This document shows positions 11,832-23,085 of a stretch of 64,000 bases of DNA, one piece after another. The position numbers and the translations under genes were made by a program. How positions within the stretch are numbered: the stretch's first letter is position 1; each line of letters opens with the position of its first letter. Origin of the DNA: Cephalotrichum gorgonifer (lineage: Eukaryota > Ascomycota > Sordariomycetes > Microascales > Microascaceae); NCBI GenBank assembly GCA_900312665.1, contig ONZQ02000002.1:2122985-2186984 (forward strand), read 5' to 3'. Below the pieces are notes generated by a model. It saw only the letters and a program-made list of their open reading frames with translations. It had not been told where the DNA came from and did not search any database.

Positions 11832-13457
11832 GGTTGTGGGAAACGGAAGGGGGAAATAAAAGGGGGGGGGGGGGGATAAGTTATGGGATAGGGCAAGGAA
11901 AGAAGGATACCCGGGGGAGCAAAACGTTTGCTGGAAAAGTGCCCGATGCAGGTGCAGATGCGGGTGCGGGTGGAAGTTCGGTTGAGAGTTCGGGTGAGAG
12001 TCCAGGTGTGGTAGGATCGCAGGGTGCAGGCGGCAGCTTATACTCCGATGGGGGGAGGGACGGCTCGGAATTTCTGGCGTAGGGTCGGTCTCGGGGGGAG
12101 AAGAAGATGAGATGGAGGAATGTAGGAGACAGATGAGAGAAGGCGAACGAGCTTCTAAGGAGGTCCGAGGCGCTCGGTCGTCGTCGCGTCGTGTCGTTAC
12201 GTTAGAGGGGGCGGGGCATGGGGAACGATGCAACTGCGGGGACGGGCGTACCTGTAAGCTCTCAGAATGAAAGGGTCCGCGGGGGGGAGGGGCTGAGCGA
12301 GGGGGGGGGGGGTCTGGTCCGTTCAGCTTGATAAGTGCGAGGATGAGTACGGGGTGGAACTATTGGTAGTACGTACAACTAGTAATGCCCGCACATGTAA
12401 TAGGTATTAGTTGGGGGTTCAGTGTTTCAACGTGAGACCCTGTCCTGTCAATGTCACTGTCGCTTCGCGGCCGCCGTTAGTCACTTGTCACTTGTCACTC
12501 TTTCCCATTCTGAGGTAGAGACAGTAGAGAGCACTCGCGAGGAGCCATCTCACTTTCTTATGGGAATTAGTACTTGTATACAAAAGTAGCAAACATAGAG
12601 AGGACGGCGAACTCTTCAGAGTGCCAAAGTCCCAAAGACCACGGCATTCCAAAGGGTATACACACACATACATTCGGACCTCGCCTCGTGTCTGGGTTTC
12701 ACCGTCTTGGAGCTCCTAGCTTCAAGCTCCCATGTCCTGTCCTGTCCTGTTACGGACGGCTTGGCGCAAGGAAGAAAGAGCCAAGAACGACGGAAACAGG
12801 AAACCTGAAACGATGAAACCTGGTTCCACACCTGACCTCTATCAATACTACTACAATGTACGGTCTACGTCTACGAGTACGAGCTCGAGTCCATATTAAC
12901 TACTCGTAAACGGCTGCTTGCCGCCAATCGCGCCCGTCCGAACCCAGGCGCTAATTAACTCCTGGCGCTACTTTCACCAATAATGACTAATAATGCCCGG
13001 GCATGAACTTCCATGCTTGTATACGAGTACTTGTACTGTCATCGCCAACCTCTCTAAGCCCAGACCCGGACGACTCGTCTGCACAGGCGCCCCATCTTGG
13101 CTGCACTCGAACGTGGCCAGCTTACATCTTGCTGCGATGGAATAATGAAGCTCGCCAAGGTTGAAGGTGGCTGGGGCCTAAAACAGTAATAGCCCAGTTA
13201 TAGTGACCTACCTTACCTGGCAAGCAATCCGTCTCAACCTACCCATACACCTGAAGCCCCTGTGGCCAGATGTCAGCACCTGCAAATAACCCCCACACTC
13301 CGGCCTCGAGAATGAGCCTCATCCTCATTTTCGCCATCCACAGCATACTCACTCAGTCTCGGCGATATATCTTCACCTTCTATACAACGGATCGCGGCTT
13401 GGCCTGTAAATATCCATACTTATACTTTATACATCACCCTGCGCCCAGAATCATTTG
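11832..13457. promoter_or_regulatory. Divergent intergenic, eIF4E / DEAH helicase
   Basis: 1.6 kb between divergent start codons. It has G-runs at about 11864-11876 and 12301-12311 just upstream of eIF4E. TACGAG-type hexamers occur at 12871-12882 and in a longer run at 13018-13038. The last 200 bp before the helicase ATG are AT-rich. No gene is supported. Confidence 0.5.
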
Positions 13458-16400
13458 ATGGTAAAGAAAGGAAAGGGCAAGGCCACGCCGCCTGCGTCCG
13501 CCGCCAAGGATGCCGCATCCGGCCCGAGCTCCTCTAAGACCCCGGCCTCTTCGAGTAAGACCCCGGCCTCTAAGACACCGGCTTCCAAGACCCCGGCGTC
13601 CAAGGGCAAGAAGTCTGCCCCCGACGCCCAGCCGCTCCCGGATGCGGCGCCCCTCGCTCCCCCTAAGCCCACGGCAAAGCAGATAATCGGCGGCCAGTCA
13701 TGGACCGGCAAGCTCCCCGTCAACCTCTTCAACGAGCTCTGCCAGAAGCAGAAGTGGACCCAGGCATACGACATGAAGAAGACCCCCGAGGGGTTCATGT
13801 GCTGGGTATCCATTAGCGCGAAGGACCCCAAGACCCAAGAGGTCACGAAGCTGGAGCCCTTCAAGATCCCCGCCGATCACAAACACCTCCTCTGCAAGGA
13901 GACCCCGCTGGAGGCGAGGCACTACGCCGCCACCTACGCCCTGTTTAGGGTCTGCAGCATGCAGAACAGGCACTCCGTCCTCCCCCCGGATTTCAAGTCC
14001 CTATGGAAGGAGTTCGCCGCCCTGAAGTCTTTGGATGTGAAGGAAGGAAAGGAGTGGATGTATAGTGCCGATCCCTTCAAGACCCACCGGGAGAGGGAGG
14101 AGGCCAAGGCCGCTGCCGAGAAGAAGAGGCAGGAGGCTAGGGCTGCTGCCGAAAAGGCCAGGAACACGCCCGGCGTTTCGGGTCTCGTGTTGCGAGGCAA
14201 CGCCCTGGAGGTCTCGGGTCGTGGCAATCCCATGAAGGGATGGAACAATGCCCCCAAGATTGAGATGGGAAAGAAGGCCAGGATTCAGCTTGAGAGTCTG
14301 CTTCGCCGTAGCTCAACGTGGAACCCGTATGGCGTTGAGATCCCCGCCGACCAGAGAAAGAGGATCGTCGACGAGCTGAGCAAGATTGGCTTCCGACCTA
14401 GTCATGTCGAGGAGGCGACCTCTTACTGCAAGGACAAGGACGAGACCCTGGAGTGGCTATTGATACATGTACCCGAGGATGACCTGCCGCCCTGGGCCCT
14501 GCCTGGGAGCTATACTGCCGGCGTCTCTGTCGGAGCTTCTGACCTTAAGAGGGAGGGGGCCATCAAGCGCCTTTCCCTGCCCGGATACTCCAATGAGCTG
14601 TGCAGGCAGGTTTTCGATGAAACTGGTGCTGACGAGGGAAAGGCCGCTGAGGTTTTGCAGAAGATTCTTCTCGGAAAGGCTGACGGGCTGGCCGACGGTG
14701 CCGCGGCTCCCGACGACGAGGAGGAGGACCAGGGCTTCTACGGTACCGCCGAGGAGCTGTGGGAGGAAGAAACCGCCACCCTTGAATCCGTATTTGGCGA
14801 GAATTTCACCCGCGAGTCTGCAAGCCTCGTCCAAGTACGCCTGGACGACCTCTCTGACACCCACAGTAAGAAGAACGTCAACGCTGTCGTCCAGATCCGA
14901 AAGTCCCCCAACTACCCCTCCCAACTCCTGATCGGTATCGTTGCCGACCTCCCATCATACGTCAAACTAGCCATCGTGCGGAAGACGCTCAAATACGTCG
15001 AGGAGTCGCTGAAAGGGGAGCCGATGAAGATGTACTTTGTCGTCGATTGGATACAGCACAACGCCCTAGGAATAATCCAGAACCCCGGGAAACTTCTGGA
15101 CATCTCGTCCGTTGCGTCTGCCGCGTCTGAGTCTCAGCCGGCCAAGGCCAAATCCACCCGGGCCTCGAAGAGGCGGCCCCCAAAGCCGAGGGCGATTAAC
15201 TGGACGCCGGATATGGCCTCCAAGGCCGAATGGCTTCGGAGACAACAGGAGCCTGCGTGGAAGAAGATGATAGCCGGCCGCCAGAACCTCCCCGCGTGGA
15301 ACGTCGAAGACGCCATCGTTAGGACCGTCGAGGAGAACCACGTCACCATCATCAGCGGAGAGACCGGTTCCGGAAAATCGACCCAGTCGGTGCAGTTCAT
15401 ACTCGATAACCTGTACAGTAAGGGACTGGGTAGCTGCGCGAACATGATCGTCACACAGCCACGACGTATCTCGGCGCTCGGGCTGGCGGACCGCGTGGCT
15501 GAGGAACGCTGCACTAAGGTCGGTGACGAAATCGGATACACCATCCGAGGCGAGTCTCGCCGTGGGCCTCAGACCCGCATTACGTTCGTGACCACCGGTG
15601 TTCTCCTCCGCCGCCTGCAGGTATCTGGCGGCCGCATCGAAGACGTCATTGCGTCTATTGCGGACGTTAGCCACATTGTCGTCGACGAGGTTCACGAGAG
15701 AAGTCTCGACACGGATTTCCTGCTCACCATCATTCGGGAGGTGATGAGTGCCCGAAAGGGCGCCTTGAAGCTTATACTGATGAGTGCGACCCTTGATGCT
15801 GCTACGTTTAAGGATTATTTCGCTGCGGAAGGGCTCAGCGTCGGTCTTGTGGAGATAGCAGGGCGGACTTTCCCGGTCCACGATTACTACCTCGACGACA
15901 TTGTTCGACTTACCGGGTTCCGCCCCGACGGGTACGACGAGTGGAATGACAGTGGCAACCAGAAAGATGACGCCATGGGCAAAACTATCCAGAAGCTGGG
16001 CTACAGAATAAACTATCAACTCATTGCTGAGACGGCGAGCGCCGTCGACTCGGAGCTCTCGGCCACGAAGAGCCCCGGCGGCATCCTAATCTTCCTGCCC
16101 GGAGTGGCTGAGATCAGCCAGGCGTGCAGGATGTTGAGTTCTATAACGTCTCTCCACATCCTACCTCTCCACGCATCCCTCGAGACGCGGGAGCAGAAGC
16201 GAGTCTTCGCCAAGCCCCCTCCCGGAAAGCGCAAGGTCGTCGTCGCCACAAACGTCGCCGAAACATCCATAACAATCGACGATATCGTCGCGGTCATCGA
16301 CAGCGGCAAGGTCAAGGAGACGACGTACGACCCGCAGAACAACATGCGGAAACTGGAGGAGAACTGGGCCTCCAGGGCGGCGTGTAAGCAGCGGCGAGGT

Positions 16401-17707
16401 CGTGCGGGTCGAGTCCAGGAGGGAATATGCTACAAGCTCTACACGCGCAACCTCGAATTCCAGATGGCTGAGCGGCCCGAGCCCGAGATCCGCCGCGTGC
16501 CCCTCGAACAGCTCTGTCTATCGGTCCGCGCCATGGGCATCCGCGATGTAGCCAAGTTCATGAGCCGCTCGCCGACGCCGCCGGAGGCCAGGGCCGTCGA
16601 GGGCGCGATCAAGATGCTGAGGAGGATGGGCGCGCTTGACGGCGAGGAGCTGACCGCGCTGGGGTCGCAGCTGGCCGTGATACCCGCGGACCTCCGCTGC
16701 GGCAAGCTGATGGTCTATGGGAGCATCTTCGGCTGTCTCGACGACTGCGTCACGATCGCCGCCATCCTGAGCACCAGGAGCCCGTTCATGTCCCCCGCGG
16801 ACAAGCGGGAGCTCGCGAGGGAGGCGAGGATGCGCTTCTCCCGCGGCGAGGGCGACCTCCTCACCGACCTCAACGCCTTCCGCCAGTGGGAGGAGATGAG
16901 GGCCCAGCTCCAGAACCGGCAGCTCCGCGCCTGGTGCGACGAGAACTTCCTGTCCAGCCAGACCCTGTCGGACATCGCCTCCACGCGCACCCAGTACTAC
17001 GGCTCCCTCAGGGAGGCGGGCATCCCCACGGCGGCCCCCTCGACCCCGAAGAGCAACCCCTCCCTCCTCCGGGCCGTGACGGCCGCGTCCTTCACGCCGC
17101 AGATAGCCCGCATCCAGTACCCGGACAAGAAGTTCGCGGCGTCGGTCTCGGGCGCCGTGGAGCTCGACCCCGAGGCGAGGATGATCAAGTACTTCGCCCA
17201 GGATCACGGGAGGGTGTTTGTGCACCCGGGGAGCACGCTATTTGGGAGCCAGGGATTCCCGGAGCTGGGGGGAAGGGTCGGGTTTATCTCGTACTTCAAC
17301 ATGGTTGCGACGAGCAAGGTTTTCATGAGGGATCTGACCCGTAAGTTACCCCCCCCCCCCCTTTTTTTTCCTTTCTTTCTTTTTCTTCCCTTCATTGACC
17401 CCCCCCCCCCCACTTCTTCGGAAACACCAGCTAACTAGAGCGAAATCCAGCCTTCAACAACTACACTCTCCTCCTCTTCGCCGGCTCCATAACGCCCGAC
17501 ACCCTCGGCCGCGGCCTCCTAATCGACGACTGGCTCCGCCTCCGCGGCTGGGCCCGCATCGGCGTCCTGGTCTCCCGGCTCCGAAAGCTGCTGGACGACG
17601 TCATCGCCCGGGCGGTGGACCCGACCGACGGGGACGACGGGGTCACGACGCGGGAGGTGCTTGACGTCGTCGCTCGACTTGTCGAGTTTGACGGATTGGA
17701 TGCGTAA
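13458..17707 (+). CDS. DEAH-box RNA helicase with RWD domain (DHX29/DHX57-like)
   Basis: Two exons, 13458-17340 and 17451-17707, give 1379 aa; the junction is RDLT/PFNNYTLLLFAG. It is an ATP-dependent RNA helicase of the DHX29/DHX57 group (yeast YLR419W type), thought to act in translation. Order: a basic N-terminus with tandem KTPAS repeats (about 28-50), a charged coiled stretch near 215-240, a UBA-like helix bundle (about 295-345), an RWD domain beginning EEETATLESVFGENF (about 435), then the helicase. Motif I is GETGSGKST (about 633), motif II is DEVH (about 741), motif III is MSAT and motif VI is QRRGRAGR (about 977). The winged-helix/HA2 and OB-fold regions follow. DEVH in place of DEAH is a common family variant. 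The intron contains two C-runs separated by a T-run. Confidence 0.92.
13540..13606 (+). repeat. Tandem KTPAS-coding repeat
   Basis: Within the helicase N-terminus, the near-identical unit AAGACCCCGGCCTCT recurs about four times and encodes a Lys-Thr-Pro-Ala-Ser run. This is a short coding minisatellite in a disordered segment and is likely to vary in length between strains. Confidence 0.7.
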
Positions 17708-18243
17708 ACTTTCTTTTTTTGGGAGGGGAGGAAGGAGGAGTTTAAGTTGGTTCAGGGTAGAATTTAGATGATGATGATACAAAAAAGGAGTTGGATTAGA
17801 AATGAAAAGCAAAACCCATTGTTTGCTTCCCATGGTTAATGTCGAGAGAGAGATCCAGAAACCTTTTGGCGTGAAAACGGGGGAAATCCTTTAAACGCCC
17901 GCGTTCTTTTTCTTCTTACATCTCCTAGCTCTTCGTTCCCCCATTACTCTTTCCCTTAACACGACACGGGGAAACCCCCTTTCCTCCCACCCATCACTTC
18001 CCTTTATCCGACGCGATTTGTTTCTTCGAGCTCCGGTTTCCTCGTCCCTGGGTATATCGATGCACTTTTCCTAAACAAGCAAAAAAAAGAAAACGGTAAG
18101 AGGGAGAGAGAAAGAGAGAGGGAGAGACGGAGAGGGAGAGAAGGATAGAGAGAGAGAAAAAGGAGGGAGAGAGAAAAGTCTCAAGGCCTTTCTTTTCGTT
18201 TCCACCTCCCCCCCCCCTTTTTAACCTCCAACCCGCCTACTCC
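17708..18243. other. Convergent 3' region with purine-rich tract
   Basis: 536 bp between the helicase and the Zn2Cys6 gene. A GA-rich, almost pure purine tract spans about 18083-18178, followed by a C-run at 18208-18217. It presumably holds both 3' ends. No gene is seen. Confidence 0.6.
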
Positions 18244-20550
18244 CTACCACGTGATACTCGTCTCCCGAGCCCTCGGGTCTAGCGCGTGGCCCATGATGCC
18301 CCTCGTGCCGACCGACAGCCGCGCCGACCGCGCGCGGAGGTCAAAGTCGACCGAGCGCACCATGACCCTCCTGTCGCCGGGGACCCACCTCTCTCCCGCC
18401 CCGTCCCCACCGGGTCCGAGGTCCTCAGCGGCCCCGTGGCCGTTCTCCCCGCTGGGTCGGGGGATGTGCGGAGGAGGAGGCCAGGAATCCGCGTCGCCCT
18501 CCTCCTCGATGGAGGCGACCCACTCCCCTATTATGCCGCTGAGCTGGCTGTCCCACATGCCCTCGCGCCTCGAGCTACTCCTGAGCAGCTCGATGGCGCG
18601 CCTCCGGACGGCGTAGTTCCTGCACTTCGTCGCGACGACGTACAGGGGCGGCACGATGCCCAGGTCGGCGCTGAAGGACGGCTTGACGTGGACGGCCCCG
18701 TACCCGTACCCGACACCGCGGACGAAGAACCCACCGCCGGCCGAGGCCGGCGCCCTGTGCGCGCACAACGCCGGGTCGGGACACCGCCTCGCGGCCTCGC
18801 GCCTCTCCTCGTCGCCCACGACCTCCGTCGCCAGGTCGACGATGGCCCTGAACCTCCCCTCGAAGACGTCGAACCCGGCCTCGCTGTCGTGGAAGGTCAT
18901 GAGGAAGAGGATCTCGCCCATGATCTGCGTCATCCTGAGGACGGCTATCCCCGCCTTCTCCTGCGCCGAGACGCCCGGGCCGTGGCGGCCCTCGAGGATG
19001 GGCCGGAACGCGGCGGACCACGACTCCAGCTCGCCCTTGAAGCCGGCGCCGTGCTGCTTCAGCTCGCGGGGGAGGATCCCCATCGGGGCGCCGTCCACGC
19101 CGCGCGTCGTCTGCGCGAAGAGGACCTCGGTGAAGCGCATCATCGTCTCGCAGAGGACGTCCCACGCGAGACGCGCCTCGAGGAGCGTGCTGAACTGCGC
19201 CGGTATCGAGGGCCTGGCGAGGAACGGGAAGGGGGAGGGGGACTGTGGCGGTGGCGGCGGCGGCGGCGGGGTGCCTGACTCCGTGGTGGGGGAGGGCGGG
19301 GACGTCGGCTGCTGCTGGTAGACCGGCTGGGTCTCAGGGGTGAGGCGGATGACGTACGGCTGCGGGAAGTGGAAGGCCATGTCGTACGACTTGGCCTGGA
19401 TCGCGAGCCTCGTGAACATTTGCACGAGCTCGTCCTCGACGGGCTCAGGCCTGGGGGAGCCGGACAAGAGCCCCGCCGGTTGCCGCTCGGCGCGGACCCG
19501 GTCCATGAGCCGGAGGCCGTTCTGGATCTGGTATATGGCCTGCCTGTGGTCGCCGACGAAGGAGTCGAAGCAGGCGAGCAGCACGGTCGCCATGAGCAGG
19601 ACCCGGTGCGACCTCTGGTTCTGCGGGCCGAGGGCCACGACGGACTTGATGGCCTCGGAGTACTGCCTCACGGCCACCTGCCAGTGGTGCACGGGCGAGC
19701 TCGCGGGGTCCGGTGTGGCGGTCGGTGAGCCGGGCGGCGAGGCGCTCGACTGCTCCAGAGTCTTGTACAGGGCGCCGAGGGCGATGACGGCGTGTCTTAT
19801 GGAGTCCTCGTAGTGGCACTCCCGGAGCACGGTCTGCGTCCAGAACACGGAGTCGAAGAAGCCCGAGAGCTCCCTGGCAGTGTGCGTGCGGAAGAGCTGG
19901 AAGTAGAGGCCCTCTTGGCCCCGCAGCGCCAGGTCCGACCCCGGCTGATAGAGGGAGAGCGCGTCCCCGCGAGGGATCTCCTCTATCTCCCCCGCCGCCA
20001 CCGTGGGCGGTTGCGACGCGCGGTCTTCATTACCTCTCCGGACGGTTAGCTTCGCGGCGCGGCGGCGCGATACGACCTGTGTGGGAGGGGAGATCCGAGG
20101 GCGGACGGCCGGAAGCGACGACCCGTGCCCGTTCGGAGAGGGGGCGATTGCTAGAACGGGCTTCGGGGCTATGACGACCACTTCGTGGGGCCTCGAGCTC
20201 CGGCTCGGGGCGGGATACCCCGGGCAGTTCTTCCTCGCCTTGAGGCACTGGGTACAGCCCGGCCGCGTCTCATCGCATTTTATCCTCCGCTGCCTGCGGA
20301 AGAGAGAGAAAAAAAGCAGCTCAGCGACTAAGGCCTAAGTTTGGTGGGAAAGAGGAAACCCCCGGGTACACGGAAGGATAAGAGACAAGGAAGGGGAGGG
20401 GAGGAGGATGCGGGCATACTTGCAGTTGTTGCAACCGGTCTTCACCTTGGGCTTGCTAGTTCTGTTCCGTTTCTGCTTCTCCTTCTCGCGGGGACTCGCC
20501 GGGGCGTTGTTCGGGGGTAGGATCGGTAATGCTGGAGCCGCGGGGACCAT
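18244..20550 (-). CDS. Zn2Cys6 fungal transcription factor
   Basis: Two exons, 20550-20420 and 20293-18244, give 726 aa. The intron splits the DNA-binding domain, as is common. The binuclear zinc cluster reads CNNCKQRRIKC then CTQCLKARKNC: Cys 40, 43, 50, 57, 60 and 67, with spacing 2-6-6-2-6. A basic stretch (KEKQKRNRTSKPKVK) precedes it. The middle part (about 150-500) resembles the fungal-specific regulatory domain: ARELSGFFDSVFWTQTVLREC, then HYEDSIRHAVIALGALYK. A Pro-rich linker with a polyproline run lies near residue 350. It should be a nuclear, sequence-specific regulator. The target is unknown: no cluster lies beside it, and it faces 5.8 kb of empty DNA upstream. I do not recognise an orthologue with a known name. 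Confidence 0.88.
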
Positions 20551-22701
20551 GGCGCGCAGAAAGTGAGAATGACCACTTGCGCAGAGAGGGTAGGGATCTC
20601 GGAAGGGCCGGTATTCGATATTGGTAGATTAGCAAGGGTCAGTCGGACCCGATCAAATACAGTAAAGGTTCCTCCCCGGGTGAGTTTGAGGTGGTGATCC
20701 GGGCCAGGGTAGGTACTCTGGCGGTGCTTGGAACCTGAGGTAGGCGAGAACCTGGAGATCAAGTAGGTGTAAGTATCCTCCTCGGCTACCTGGTCGGTGA
20801 GCGGGATAGCACAACGGCGGGGACTATCCGAGCACTAGCCGTCATCGTAGATGATAGCTCGATAGCTCGATAGCGCTAATGGCGACGGCACTTTCCTGCT
20901 GGACGCTACCACGGGATCGACAAGAGATCTACATGGGGGCTGGCAAAAGCCACACGGAGGAGAACGTACCAGGGGATATTTCATTGAGGGAGCAGGAACT
21001 GAAAAAAAAAACACTCGTTACTTTGTTAGTCGGACGCGATGCGCACTGGGCCCCCGCCCTTGTATGCCGCGCGCGCCGGAGTGCGGGTGGCAATTCGTAT
21101 GCAAGTAGTTGTTCCCCTATTCAGGCAAGGTCAGGATTGAGTTTTCGGGTGTTCGGGGATGAGAGGATGCAAGCGAGGGCGAGCCGACGCGGCGCAGGGA
21201 TTAAAGATCGGCCAGGGCGGACTACTAGCGGCAGGACATGCGACCGCCATGCAGGAAAGATGTCGACGCTCCTGCCAGGGACGAGCGGGGTGAGAGGGAC
21301 GGAGAAAAAGGGCGGGGTGTAGGGGGGTAAGGGGGGTAGCAGAAACGGGGTTAGAAAGCACCGACGCCCGCATGGCGTCTCGCATGCGTGACTGACTAGC
21401 AATATTAAGAGCAGCGGCGCACGCTGCTTCGTCCTCTTCACCGCCGCAACAGCCAGAATAGAAGAGATCAAACATACCTAAGACAACGAACGACCTTTTG
21501 AGGATTCGTAGCGGTGTAAAGGGGAGACGCGGAGCCGGAGGGTTTAAAGGGTCAGCGGCGGGCAGGATCGGAAGTCTTTCGGCCGCAGCAATGAAGGATC
21601 AGAGGATGAGGGAGGCTCTAAAAGTCAAGACGTAATTTGGCGGCGGGGCGGGACGTGATCGGCGGCGCCGGGAAGTGAATGTGACGCCCTAAATGGAACT
21701 GGAGCTTTGGGACTAAAAATGCAACACCCCCGGATTTGGTTAGGACGGTTCGCGGCGAGGCCGTCCGGGTCGGGGTGAAGAAGAGCAATGTCCCGAAGGA
21801 GTGAGTGTGGTATTATGGGGCTGTGTGTGTGGTTCGTCCTGGGATGTAACCCTTGCTGGCGTCAGAGGAGCATGGATGCCATGTGGTTGCTGAGCTTGAC
21901 TGGTGAGCTTTTTTTTTTTTTTTGGCGTGCGCGGGAACGGATGGGGAAACCAAGACAGGGATGATGATGAGCTGGATGCTGAGGGAGCTATGAGGATGAG
22001 GCGAACTCCCCGGTTCCGATTCCGGTTTACGGCGGCGCTCAGCCTCGAAGGAGCTAGTTCGGCACTTTCCGAATTGGTGTGTGGGCGGTTTTGCGGCGGC
22101 AAGCTGTGGATCGAAACCGAGCTCTATCGAACTTTGGAACTCTTACTCCTGCCTCTCTCGCTGGTCCCTTAGTCTTGTCGACTCAAAAAAAAAGGGGGGG
22201 GGGAGGGAGATGAAGCGGGGCGGAGGCGGAATGAATCAAAAGCGACAGCGAGCTCTTCTAGGCGCTTCGGGCGGGCCAAAAGTGCGTGTTAGTGACGATT
22301 TCTCGACGAGAGTGGAGCTGGCGATGTTATCCCCCCGGCGGTTCTCGAAGCATGTAAGTGGGCTAGTTAATTCGAGGCCCGTGAAGGGGGTAATGAGCAA
22401 TGTACGAGTAGCAAGGGGGGAAAAAGGGGAAACCGGGTTACAGGAAGAAGAAACCAGAAAGAGCAACAACACGTTGGTACGCCGCGAAGAAAACAACGGG
22501 GACAAGCCACCTACTTATCTCCCCAAAACCAAACCTGAGAAGCACGACAGAACAAGATGCGAATGCGAGCTAGAGAAAAAATAACGACGGGCACCCGTGC
22601 TGCAGTACCCCCCCCCCCCGTTCCTCCTCTTCCTGGCTCCTCTCGACGTAATACATACCCTCACGTACCCCCCGTATGTCGTATCCCTTCCTCGGAGAGC
22701 G
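20551..22701. other. Gene-free upstream region of the Zn2Cys6 gene
   Basis: 2.15 kb without a supported gene; open frames here overlap on both strands and lack domains. It contains a T-run at about 21909-21923 and an A-run followed by a G-run at 22183-22204. It probably includes a long leader and regulatory DNA of the transcription factor. Confidence 0.5.
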
Positions 22702-23085
22702 NNNNNNNNNNNNNNNNNNNNNNNNNNNNNNNNNNNNNNNNNNNNNNNNNNNNNNNNNNNNNNNNNNNNNNNNNNNNNNNNNNNNNNNNNNNNNNNNNNN
22801 NNNNNNNNNNNNNNNNNNNNNNNNNNNNNNNNNNNNNNNNNNNNNNNNNNNNNNNNNNNNNNNNNNNNNNNNNNNNNNNNNNNNNNNNNNNNNNNNNNNN
22901 NNNNNNNNNNNNNNNNNNNNNNNNNNNNNNNNNNNNNNNNNNNNNNNNNNNNNNNNNNNNNNNNNNNNNNNNNNNNNNNNNNNNNNNNNNNNNNNNNNNN
23001 NNNNNNNNNNNNNNNNNNNNNNNNNNNNNNNNNNNNNNNNNNNNNNNNNNNNNNNNNNNNNNNNNNNNNNNNNNNNNNNNNNNNN
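22702..23085. other. Assembly gap (384 N)
   Basis: A run of undetermined bases, flanked on the left by C-rich sequence (22608-22619) and on the right by CT-rich sequence. Any open frame that spans it is an artefact. Confidence 1.

Noticed and set aside
18286..19278. A 330-codon plus-strand open frame opposite the Zn2Cys6 gene
   Set aside because: Antisense shadow of a high-GC exon; Arg/Pro/Gly-rich with no homology signal.
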